DNA from: an uncultured Actinomycetes bacterium
GTDB taxonomy: Bacteria; Actinomycetota; Acidimicrobiia; Acidimicrobiales; Acidimicrobilacustridaceae
NCBI GenBank assembly: GCA_937876315.1
Contig: CALEHQ010000010.1
Coordinates: 1-64,000, forward strand
DNA length: 64,000 nucleotides
Reading direction: 5' to 3'
Shown here: piece after piece, positions 1-8,048 of the stretch
Numbering within the stretch: the stretch's first letter is position 1
How the letters are laid out: each line of letters starts with the position of its first letter
Position numbers and translations under genes: made by a program
The notes under the pieces: model-generated
Told to the model about the DNA's origin: nothing
The model's input: only the letters and a program-made list of their open reading frames with translations
Databases searched by the model: none

Positions 1-23
1 CCCTCGCCGTAAGTTCATTCCCA

Positions 24-1349
24 ATGACCGGGGAGCACGAGTTCACATCTGAGGAGGAATTCCGCGGCGAAGCCGAGGAAGCTCTCGTCGATGGCGACCG
101 AGCACTCGATGCCCAAGAGATCAGCGCGGTTCGAGCTGTCCTTCGTAATCGCGACTTCCGAACAATGTGGCTCAGCAGTCTGGGTTCCACTATCGGAACG
201 TGGATGCAGAACGTCATCCTTGCGGCGTTCGTCTACACCGTTACGAAAAGCGCGTGGTTGGTCAGCCTTGTCGGATTCTGCAACCTCGTACCCCAACTTC
301 TCTTTGCGACCTTCGGCGGAATCATCGCCGACATGTTCAACCGCAAGAAACTCATCTTCTGGTTATCGCTTGAACAGATGATCGGTTCGCTCGCGATTGC
401 GTGGATTGTGCGCACCACCGATTTCTCTGAGCCTGCGCTACTTCTCGCCGTCTTCGCTGTTGGAACTGGCGCTGCACTTCAAGGCCCGGTGTTTCTTGCC
501 GTTACTCCTTCACTCGTTCCACGCGAGCACCTCGCGGGCGCAATTTCGCTGAACTCCGTAAGCATGAACGTCTCCCGAGTAGTTGGCCCTGCAATTGGCG
601 CAGTCCTCTACGTGTGGATCGGCGCATCCTGGGTTTTCGTTCTAAATGCGGCGACCTACGTGATCATCATGGTCGGCGTCACTTATGTGAAGGTCCCGGC
701 GTTTGAGCGCAAAGTTGGCGAAAGCAACCTCGACCGATTGGTCGGCGGCTTCCGTTATGTTCGCCGAGACCCAGTCGTCTTCCGCGCAGTTCTCACGGTT
801 TTCATGTTCTCGATGCTCTGCATGCCCTTCGTCGTCCTCTACCCGGCAATCGCATCAGTCGATTGGGGCGTTTCGACGAAGTCGACGCTGTACGGCCTGC
901 TCTACGCCACTTTTGGACTGGGTGCAGTTATCGGAGCCCTATCAGTAGGCACCGTTCTTTCTGGCTACAGAATCGAACATGTACTTCGAGTCTCGTTTGT
1001 ACTTTTCGGTGTTTCGCTCGCCGCCTACATCACGATCCGGGGGCCAGCGCCTGCCTTCCCCATTGGCTTTCTCCTCGGCTTCTTTTATTTCGTTCTCGTC
1101 ACATCGCTCTCGACGATCTTCCAGTCCCGACTCGATCACTCCATTCGCGGTCGAGTCAGCGCGGTGTGGATGATGTGTTTCGGCGGAACTGTTCCGGTTG
1201 CTGGACTTCTCGCCGGCTGGCTCGTGAGTTACTCGAGCGTAAATACCGTCGTCTATTTCGGCGCAGCATTCGCCTTGTTCCTTGCATGGTTCGCCGACCT
1301 TCGTCCACCGGAAGAACGAACGCCGTTACGAGAAACTCTTCGTCGGTAA
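24..1349 (+). CDS. MFS transporter (MFS_3/EntS-like exporter)
   Basis: The 441-residue protein is a 12-helix-type major facilitator. An acidic cytoplasmic tail of about 45 residues precedes the first membrane segment. The loop 2-3 motif A is visible at about residues 98-110 (GGIIADMFNRKKL), and the first helix carries the GxW motif (W60) typical of this exporter group. The substrate cannot be read from the sequence; relatives export siderophores or drugs by proton antiport. The ATG at 24 is the first available start and has no clear Shine-Dalgarno site; anything upstream lies outside the window. It converges on murF with a 4-base gap. Confidence 0.85.
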   Translation: MTGEHEFTSEEEFRGEAEEALVDGDRALDAQEISAVRAVLRNRDFRTMWLSSLGSTIGTWMQNVILAAFVYTVTKSAWLVSLVGFCNLVPQLLFATFGGIIADMFNRKKLIFWLSLEQMIGSLAIAWIVRTTDFSEPALLLAVFAVGTGAALQGPVFLAVTPSLVPREHLAGAISLNSVSMNVSRVVGPAIGAVLYVWIGASWVFVLNAATYVIIMVGVTYVKVPAFERKVGESNLDRLVGGFRYVRRDPVVFRAVLTVFMFSMLCMPFVVLYPAIASVDWGVSTKSTLYGLLYATFGLGAVIGALSVGTVLSGYRIEHVLRVSFVLFGVSLAAYITIRGPAPAFPIGFLLGFFYFVLVTSLSTIFQSRLDHSIRGRVSAVWMMCFGGTVPVAGLLAGWLVSYSSVNTVVYFGAAFALFLAWFADLRPPEERTPLRETLRR

Positions 1350-1353
1350 CTGT

Positions 1354-2670
1354 TCAGTCAGCCAGTAACGCTGCGGCAATACGTTCAAGCCCAGCGATTC
1401 GACTGCCCTTCACTAAAATCGAATCCTCTGCACCGAGGTCGCCAAGTGCCATGAGCGCGTCATCGATTGTGGTCACTGTTTGCACAGCTGAACTTCCGTA
1501 ACCATCGGTGCCGAACGCAATCAATCGAATGCCGAGTTCGGAAGCAACCGCCGCAACATGCGCGTGTGCTGCTGCGCTCTCGTCTCCGAGCTCCGCCATT
1601 GGTCCGAGCACTGCGTGATGGCGGGCCGTCGGCAACTGCGCCACCGCACGAAGTGCCGCTTCCATCGAAGCCGGTCCGGCGTTGTAGGCATCGTTCAACA
1701 CACGGACACCGGCACGTGAGACATGTAGTTCCATGCGCCATGGCGAAAGTGCAGCCTGTTCGAGGCCATCGACAACATCATCCATAGGGACATCCCACAA
1801 CAACGCAAGTGCTGCTGCAGCGAGAGCGTTGCCCACGTGATGAACGCCACGAACACCCAATCGAATCGAAGCAGTTCCCCATTCCGAGTGCAGATCAAAG
1901 CGCACGCGGAGATCGTCTTCGATGAGAATGTTGGTGGCATACACGTCTCCACCCGAGAGTCCAAAGGTGATCGTGCGCGCTGCTGTGCGTTGCGCCATCG
2001 CAGCAACTCGTTCATTGTCAGCGTTCAGCAATGCAACCCCATGAGCGGGAAGAGCTTCAACAAGTTCGCCCTTCGCACGCGCGATGTCATCAAGACCACC
2101 CATGAATTCCGAATGGGCCAATTCAATCGACGTCACGATTGCAACAGTCGGCTGCGCGATCGCGCACAGATCAGCAATATGGCCATCGCCGCGTGCACCC
2201 ATTTCCACAATTGTCACTTCAGTGTCCGGCGACGCGTTCACCAACGTGAGCGGCACACCGAGCTCGTTATTGAAACTTTTCTCGTTCGCAGTCGCGACAT
2301 ACCGACGGGCCAGGATCGCAGCGGCAAGATCTTTACTTGAGGTCTTCCCAACCGATCCGGTGATGCCGGCCACACGATCGGGCAGACGACTGCGCGCAGC
2401 AGCCCCCAACGCACCAAAAGCGGCCTCGACATCGGCGACTTCAATCGTGGTCAGCCCATCGATGGCTCCCCGAGAGCTCAACGTCGCCGTCGCTCCGCCC
2501 TGTCGGGCTGCGTCGATGAAGTCGTGGCCATCACGCTCGCCACGAACAGGAATGAAAAGTTGGCGAGGTCGAATCAGGCGAGAGTCGAAGTTGGCACCAT
2601 CGACGATGACATCGGGCCCGGAAAGGGTTCCGCCCACGGCGGCGGCGATGTCTGCGGCCTGAAATTTCAC
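1354..2670 (-). CDS. murF: UDP-N-acetylmuramoyl-tripeptide--D-alanyl-D-alanine ligase
   Basis: MurF adds D-Ala-D-Ala to UDP-MurNAc-tripeptide using ATP in the cytoplasm, the last soluble step of peptidoglycan precursor synthesis. The 438-residue length is normal for the family. The three Mur-ligase domains are recognisable: an N-terminal substrate domain with DSRLIRPRQLFIP, the ATP-binding loop GSVGKTS at about residues 105-111 followed by NEKSFNNELGVPLT, and a C-terminal domain with NDAYNAGPASM and VKGSRIAGLE. It is divergent from ddl, which makes the D-Ala-D-Ala substrate, with 57 bases between the two start codons, so the pair probably shares a control region. Confidence 0.96.
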   Translation of the reverse strand: MKFQAADIAAAVGGTLSGPDVIVDGANFDSRLIRPRQLFIPVRGERDGHDFIDAARQGGATATLSSRGAIDGLTTIEVADVEAAFGALGAAARSRLPDRVAGITGSVGKTSSKDLAAAILARRYVATANEKSFNNELGVPLTLVNASPDTEVTIVEMGARGDGHIADLCAIAQPTVAIVTSIELAHSEFMGGLDDIARAKGELVEALPAHGVALLNADNERVAAMAQRTAARTITFGLSGGDVYATNILIEDDLRVRFDLHSEWGTASIRLGVRGVHHVGNALAAAALALLWDVPMDDVVDGLEQAALSPWRMELHVSRAGVRVLNDAYNAGPASMEAALRAVAQLPTARHHAVLGPMAELGDESAAAHAHVAAVASELGIRLIAFGTDGYGSSAVQTVTTIDDALMALGDLGAEDSILVKGSRIAGLERIAAALLAD

Positions 2671-2727
2671 GGTCTCACCCTACGGGACGTCAATCGGGTC
2701 GACGGTCGCCGAACTACGGTTCCTCCC

Positions 2728-3783
2728 ATGCCTGGCCCGGATCGCACCCGTCTCGTCGTCTTGTTCGGCGGCCAATCTGCTGAACACGACGTGTCTCGTG
2801 TGACCGCTCGCCACGTCCTTACCGCCGCCGATCCCGATCGCTATGACCTCGTTGCCGTCGGCATCACCAGCGAAGGCGCTTGGGTTGAGTGTTCGACCGA
2901 CGTCGCAACCTTTGGCGATGCCATGGAAATTTCTGGCGAAACGGTCGACCCCTTCTCAGTTCTGACCGCCGATTCTGTGGTCTTTCCTCTTCTTCATGGG
3001 CCAATGGGCGAAGACGGCACGCTTCAGGGTCTGCTTGAAATTGCTGGTGTCCCTTTTGTCGGCTCGGCAGTTCTCGGTTCGTCGATGTCGATGGACAAGA
3101 TCATTGCCAAGCAGGTTGCCGAGGCTGAAGGATTCGCTCAGACCAATTGGCGCGGCTTGCATGCCAAGGAACTCAATGGTCCTGCAAGCGAAGCCGTGCT
3201 GGACGAACTTGGTGCTTCGCTTGGATTTCCAATTTTCGTGAAGCCCGCCAATATGGGTTCGTCGATTGGCGTATCGAAGGTAACGACACGCGCTGAACTT
3301 CGACCTGCAGTCGATGACGCGCTTCGTTACGACGAATGGATCGTGTTTGAAGAAGGCGTTGTTGCCCGCGAGATCGAAGTTGCGGTCCTCGGCCATACCG
3401 TGACACCACGGGCATCAGTTCCCGGCGAAATTGTTCCCGGCGCCGACTTCTACGACTACGAAGACAAGTACGCCGCTGGAGTTGCTCAACTTCATATTCC
3501 GGCGCCGCTTTCCGAAGCGGAAACTGAACAGGTTCGTGAACTCGCATGTCGAGTGTTTCGCGCGTATCGAGCCGAGGGGCTTTCCCGAGTCGACTTTTTC
3601 TTTGAGAGCCCTGGCCGGGGCTGGTTACTCAATGAAATCAATACGATTCCCGGCTTCACGCCCATTTCGATGTACCCCCAGATGTGGCAGGCCAGTGGCC
3701 TTCCCTACCGTGCACTCATTGATGAACTCGTGGGATTGGCGATTGAACGCCGGGCCACAGTTGTTCGCTACCGCAGCGCCTGA
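2728..3783 (+). CDS. ddl: D-alanine--D-alanine ligase
   Basis: This 351-residue ATP-grasp enzyme joins two D-alanines for the peptidoglycan stem. It opens with the family signature LVVLFGGQSAEHDVSR, continues with LLHGPMGEDGTLQGLLEIAG and KPANMGSSIGVSKV, and ends with NEINTIPGFTPISMYPQMW. The reading frame stays open upstream to 2524 inside murF, but the ATG at 2728 places the start just before the conserved first strand and gives the usual family length. Its last 16 bases overlap the convergent TetR gene. Confidence 0.96.
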   Translation: MPGPDRTRLVVLFGGQSAEHDVSRVTARHVLTAADPDRYDLVAVGITSEGAWVECSTDVATFGDAMEISGETVDPFSVLTADSVVFPLLHGPMGEDGTLQGLLEIAGVPFVGSAVLGSSMSMDKIIAKQVAEAEGFAQTNWRGLHAKELNGPASEAVLDELGASLGFPIFVKPANMGSSIGVSKVTTRAELRPAVDDALRYDEWIVFEEGVVAREIEVAVLGHTVTPRASVPGEIVPGADFYDYEDKYAAGVAQLHIPAPLSEAETEQVRELACRVFRAYRAEGLSRVDFFFESPGRGWLLNEINTIPGFTPISMYPQMWQASGLPYRALIDELVGLAIERRATVVRYRSA

Positions 3784-4430
3784 GTTCTCGCGTACTCCGG
3801 CGCGACCATCGCCGCATACAGGAACGCCAATAACTCCCTACGACGCACGACCGTGCTTCGCAACGTGGGTTCAATACCGACAGCTCGCAACACTTCAACT
3901 TCCGTTGCAGCGCCAAGCACCGTTGAATACGCCGACACCAACAACAAGCCTGGGTCGCATCGACGAATACGACCTTCGTCCATTTCACGCTGGAAATACG
4001 CAGTAGCGCGTGAAACGAATGGATCGAGGTCTGCGGTGACTCGCAGTGATGCATCGCCCCCGATTCGACTGATTTCACGAATGAACCCCAGCAATTCGGG
4101 TCGACGCATGGCGACGCGGAAAATCCGACGCACCACTGACTCGACACGACTCCAACCTGAGCCTTCCTCGGAGAGCGCGCCGTCGAACTCGATGATGAGC
4201 TCAAGCGCCGCTCGATCGATGACCGCGTCGAGCAAAGCCCGTTTCGATGGCCAGTGATAGAGAATCGCTTGCTTGGTGATGCCCAGATCGGCCGCCAGGT
4301 CATCGAGCGAGACCGAATCGAAGCCCTTCATGCCGAAGGATTCGAGGGCAACAGTCAGGATGCGGTCCTCGGTGGCCCGGGTGCGGGCGGCTCGGGATCC
4401 CTTGGGGGGACTGGTCACGGCGAGGGCCAT
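3768..4430 (-). CDS. TetR/AcrR family transcriptional regulator
   Basis: The 220-residue protein has an N-terminal helix-turn-helix at about residues 18-65 (ILTVALESFGMKGFDSVSL...LGITKQAILYHWPSKRALL), a classical TetR DNA-binding domain, followed by a helical ligand-binding domain. It is divergent from the acyl-reductase operon starting at 4477. A 14-base palindrome lies in the 46-base gap between them, so it probably represses itself and that operon and responds to an acyl or lipid ligand. The ligand is inferred only from the neighbours. Confidence 0.9.
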   Translation of the reverse strand: MALAVTSPPKGSRAARTRATEDRILTVALESFGMKGFDSVSLDDLAADLGITKQAILYHWPSKRALLDAVIDRAALELIIEFDGALSEEGSGWSRVESVVRRIFRVAMRRPELLGFIREISRIGGDASLRVTADLDPFVSRATAYFQREMDEGRIRRCDPGLLLVSAYSTVLGAATEVEVLRAVGIEPTLRSTVVRRRELLAFLYAAMVAPEYARTQALR

Positions 4431-4452
4431 GCCATGAGTGTAGACGTTTCAC

Positions 4453-4466
4453 TTACCAAGTGGTAA
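4453..4466. promoter_or_regulatory. Candidate TetR operator
   Basis: The sequence TTACCA-AG-TGGTAA is a perfect two-arm palindrome with 6-base arms and a 2-base centre. It lies in the gap between the divergent TetR gene (start 4430) and the acyl-reductase gene (start 4477). Its right arm overlaps a possible -10 box (TAAACA, 4464-4469) 17 bases after a possible -35 (TAGACG, 4441-4446). This would leave almost no leader before the GTG. The palindrome is seen; operator function is inferred. Confidence 0.55.
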
Positions 4467-4476
4467 ACATTCGCTC

Positions 4477-6834
4477 GTGATTCGTGACGCACTTGCCGGC
4501 AAACGGCTGTTCATCACCGGCACCACCGGTTTCCTGGGCACCAATCTTCTCGAGCGACTTCTGCGCTCAGTGCCCGATTGCGAGATCGTGCTGCTGGTTC
4601 GTCCCGGCCGGCGCTCCACTGTTGAACAGCGGGTGGCTCGCGAAATCCTGAAGAACGACGCCTTCGACCGACTGCGCACCGAACTCGGCAAAGACGGATT
4701 CGCAGAAATGACGGCCCGACGCATCACGTCGGTTGCAGGCGATGTTGGTCGCGATGGTCTTGGCCTCGATGAAGCGGGCCGCGCTGCTCTTGCCAGTTGC
4801 GACACCATCATTCACTCCGCGGCAACCGTGAGTTTCGATTCCCCGCTCGATTCCGCAGTTGAAGTCAACCTTCTCGGACCAACTCGTATTGCGGCTGTTT
4901 GCAACGAACTCGGTATTACGCCCCATCTCGTTGCGGTGTCCACCTGTTATGTGGCTGGCAACCATCGAGGTGCGGCACCCGAACAACTCGTCGATCAAAG
5001 CCATTTCTTTATCGATGTCGATTGGCGCGCCGAAGTTGAGGGCGCACGTCGCGCACGTCGCGATGCGGAGGCCGAAAGCCGCACTCCCGAAAAGCTCGTC
5101 GACTTCCGCAAACAGGCCGATCGTGAACTGGGCGCTGCCGGCACTCCACTTCTTGCTGAGAAGACCGAACAGCTCCGCGATCGCTGGGTCTCTGATCGCA
5201 TGGTTGAAACCGGCCGTGCTCGTGCTGCGTCACTCGGTTGGCCCGACGCGTACGCCTACACGAAGGCCCTCGGCGAGCGTGCCCTTGTCGAAACCCACGG
5301 CGATGTGCCGGTCAGCATCGTGCGTCCTTCGATTATTGAATCGGCGCTTGCTGAACCAGTTCCCGGGTGGATTCGCGGATTCCGCATGGCCGAGCCAATC
5401 ATCATCAGTTACGCACGCGGTCTTCTCAAAGAATTCCCAGGCGTTCCCGAAGGCGTTGTTGACGTCATTCCAGTCGATCTTGTTTCCGCTGCGATCATTG
5501 CGGTCGCCGCAAAGGGTCCCGAGCCCGAACCCGAGGTTGTTCAGGTTGCCTCTGGTTCACAGAACCCTTTGCACTACCGCCGCTTGGTCAACCTTGTTAG
5601 CGCGTGGTTCCAGCAGCGTCCGTTGTACGACACCAAGGGTCAGCCCATCATTGTGCCGACGTGGTCGTTTCCCGGCCGCGGTCGCGTCAAGGGCCAACTC
5701 GAACGAGCAACCAAAACTCTTGGGCGCGCGGAAAGCATCCTCGGCGCACTCCCCTTGCGCGGCAAACAAGCCGAGTGGGGCGCGGCGGTTGAAGAAAAGC
5801 GCGAAGAAGCTGAACGAGCACTTGGCTATGTCCAGATCTACGGCGCATATGCCGAATGTGAAGCCATCTATGGCCTCGATCGCTTGCTCGCACTTTGGGA
5901 CAACCAGACCGCAGAAGATCAGCGCGACTTTTGCTTTGACCCTCGCGTCATTGAGTGGGATGAGTTCGTCAACGAAATTCATCTTCCATCGGTCGTCAAG
6001 GCAGCACGCGTTCGCACCACCCCAGGCGGAAAGATCGGCCCGACGCGTACCGATCGACTTCGCAGCCAGATCCTCGCCCCGGAGCGACAACTCGCCGCAT
6101 TCGACCTTGAGAACACACTCATCGCTTCGAATGTTGTTGCCAGTTACGCGTTTCTCGCAACGCGACGCATGCCCGCCGATCAACGCCTTCGCTTTATCGG
6201 CAAGATGATCGCCGAGGGCCCAACGCTGCTTTCCCTTGACCGCAAAGATCGCACCGACTTCCTGCGCTTTTTCTACCGCCGTTACGACGGTGCGCCGTTG
6301 CAACAGATTGAAGAAGATTCAGCAGAGATGTTCACCCGACTCATTCTTTCGAAGTCGTTCCCCGAAGCAATTCGTCGGGTGCGCGAGCACAAAGCCGCTG
6401 GCCATCGCACCGTGCTCATTACTGGTGCACTCGACTTTGTCGTGAAGCCACTGATGCCCCTCTTCGATGACATCATCGCCGCCGAAATGAGCGTCACGAA
6501 TGGCCGCTACGACGGCGAACTCCGCAACGTTCCACCCACGGGCGAAACCCGCGCACAGGTATTGCGCGACTATGCGGCTTCGCATGGTTTGAGCCTGAGC
6601 GAAACCGTCGCCTACGCCGACAGCAGTTCTGATCTTCCAATGCTTGAAGCCGTGGGCTTCCCCGTGGCCGTTAACCCCGAGACTCGTCTCGCCACCCTTG
6701 CTCGCAAGCGCGGATGGTTGGTCGAGAACTTCTCGAAGGCTCCCGGTTCACCGCGTCGACTCATTCCAATCGGCCCGCTTCGCACCGCACACGGAGGCCT
6801 CGCCAATCCGCTTGTTCCAGGAGGCACGGCATGA
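4477..6834 (+). CDS. Fatty acyl-CoA reductase-like SDR fused to HAD-IB hydrolase
   Basis: This 785-residue protein has two parts. Residues 1 to about 500 form an extended-SDR/FAR-type (male-sterility) NAD(P)-binding reductase, with GTTGFLG at 15-21 and the catalytic YxxxK at Y259-K263. Such domains reduce acyl thioesters to aldehyde or alcohol. Residues from about 538 form a HAD-IB hydrolase, with motif I FDLENTL (D543, E545), motif II ITGA and motif IV YADSSSDLPML. The second motif-I Asp of ordinary HAD phosphatases is Glu here, so hydrolase activity is uncertain. The GTG start gives a near-leaderless message. The stop overlaps the next ATG (ATGA), showing translational coupling. The substrate is not known. 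Confidence 0.85.
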   Translation: MIRDALAGKRLFITGTTGFLGTNLLERLLRSVPDCEIVLLVRPGRRSTVEQRVAREILKNDAFDRLRTELGKDGFAEMTARRITSVAGDVGRDGLGLDEAGRAALASCDTIIHSAATVSFDSPLDSAVEVNLLGPTRIAAVCNELGITPHLVAVSTCYVAGNHRGAAPEQLVDQSHFFIDVDWRAEVEGARRARRDAEAESRTPEKLVDFRKQADRELGAAGTPLLAEKTEQLRDRWVSDRMVETGRARAASLGWPDAYAYTKALGERALVETHGDVPVSIVRPSIIESALAEPVPGWIRGFRMAEPIIISYARGLLKEFPGVPEGVVDVIPVDLVSAAIIAVAAKGPEPEPEVVQVASGSQNPLHYRRLVNLVSAWFQQRPLYDTKGQPIIVPTWSFPGRGRVKGQLERATKTLGRAESILGALPLRGKQAEWGAAVEEKREEAERALGYVQIYGAYAECEAIYGLDRLLALWDNQTAEDQRDFCFDPRVIEWDEFVNEIHLPSVVKAARVRTTPGGKIGPTRTDRLRSQILAPERQLAAFDLENTLIASNVVASYAFLATRRMPADQRLRFIGKMIAEGPTLLSLDRKDRTDFLRFFYRRYDGAPLQQIEEDSAEMFTRLILSKSFPEAIRRVREHKAAGHRTVLITGALDFVVKPLMPLFDDIIAAEMSVTNGRYDGELRNVPPTGETRAQVLRDYAASHGLSLSETVAYADSSSDLPMLEAVGFPVAVNPETRLATLARKRGWLVENFSKAPGSPRRLIPIGPLRTAHGGLANPLVPGGTA

Positions 6835-8048
6835 GAGCCCTCCGCTTCGAACGCAACATCGCGCGCTTTGCTGCCGCCAACATTGCTGGTCGTCTGAGTT
6901 CTGGCGGCGGCGCCAAAGTCGGTCCGCTTCGTTTGCGCAACATCGACACACCGGCGCTACCGGGTCCCGGTTGGGTTGAAATCCTTCCGCGCCTTACCGG
7001 CATCTGCGGTTCCGACCTTGCAACGATCGACGGAAACAGTTCACGCTACTTCGAACCAATCGTTTCGTTTCCCTTCATTCCCGGCCACGAGATCGTTGCC
7101 GATCTCACGCACGACTTTGATGCCGTGCCGGCCGGTCGCGTTGTTGTTGAACCCGTACTTGGTTGTGTCACCCGTGGTATCGACCCAGTGTGTGCAGCAT
7201 GTGCACGGGGCGACCTCGGCAACTGCGAACGCATCACGTTCGGCAACATCAGTCCCGGCCTCCAAAGCGGTTTTTGCTGCGATACCGGCGGCGGTTGGTC
7301 CACGAGCATGATCGCTCACGTCAGCCAGTTGCATGCAGTCCCCGCCGACTGGTCAGACGAGGCGGCGGTCATGGTCGAGCCCACCGCATGCGCGGTACAC
7401 GGCGCACTCGCTGCCGATGTTTCCGAGGGCGACACCGTCGTTGTTCTTGGCTCCGGCGCTCTTGGACTCCTCACCATCGCCGCACTTCGCCGATTCGGTC
7501 GCAAGTGCACGATCATTGCGGTAGCGAAACATCCTCATCAACAAGAACTCGCTCGTGAGTTCGGTGCCGATCACGTCATCGCTTCCGATCACATCTCCCG
7601 GCCAATCCGACGCATCACTGGCTCACTCGCAATCGGTGATGGTGACATCATTCGTCTTACCGGTGGCGCCGATCACGTCATCGATTGTGTCGGTAGCCAA
7701 AGCAGTCTCACCGAAGCGCTCACCGTTGTGCGCCCGAAGGGTCGCATCACGATGGTGGGTATGCCCGGTCATGTTCACCTCGATCTCACCGGATTGTGGC
7801 AACGCGAGATCACCATGAGCGGTGCGTACGCCTACGGAACCGAAACGCTTCCCAATGGCGAACGTCGACGTACGTTCGATCTTGCCTTTGAACTTGTGGC
7901 CGCCGCCGACCTTGGTCGGCTAGTGAGCGCCACCTATTCGCTTGACCGCTTTGAAGAAGCCATCACGCACGCCGCAAACGCTGGCGGGCGCGGGGCAGTT
8001 CGTATCGCCTTTGACCTTCGCAACGAAAAGGAACGAAATCGTGCCTAG
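6831..8048 (+). CDS. Zinc-binding alcohol dehydrogenase (MDR family)
   Basis: The 405-residue protein is a medium-chain dehydrogenase. It shows GICGSDLATIDG and GHEIVAD with the catalytic-zinc Cys and His, a structural-zinc cysteine cluster (about CAACARGDLGNC) and the dinucleotide fold VVVLGSGALGLL. It should interconvert an alcohol and an aldehyde or ketone. Its position after an acyl reductase suggests it handles that enzyme's aldehyde or alcohol product (inference). The ATG at 6831 overlaps the previous stop by four bases; the frame is open further upstream but that part lies inside the reductase gene. Confidence 0.9.
   Translation: MRALRFERNIARFAAANIAGRLSSGGGAKVGPLRLRNIDTPALPGPGWVEILPRLTGICGSDLATIDGNSSRYFEPIVSFPFIPGHEIVADLTHDFDAVPAGRVVVEPVLGCVTRGIDPVCAACARGDLGNCERITFGNISPGLQSGFCCDTGGGWSTSMIAHVSQLHAVPADWSDEAAVMVEPTACAVHGALAADVSEGDTVVVLGSGALGLLTIAALRRFGRKCTIIAVAKHPHQQELAREFGADHVIASDHISRPIRRITGSLAIGDGDIIRLTGGADHVIDCVGSQSSLTEALTVVRPKGRITMVGMPGHVHLDLTGLWQREITMSGAYAYGTETLPNGERRRTFDLAFELVAAADLGRLVSATYSLDRFEEAITHAANAGGRGAVRIAFDLRNEKERNRA

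Noticed and set aside
5557-6303. Long minus-strand open frame inside the reductase-HAD gene
   Set aside because: It is antisense to strongly conserved coding sequence and has the composition expected of a shadow frame.
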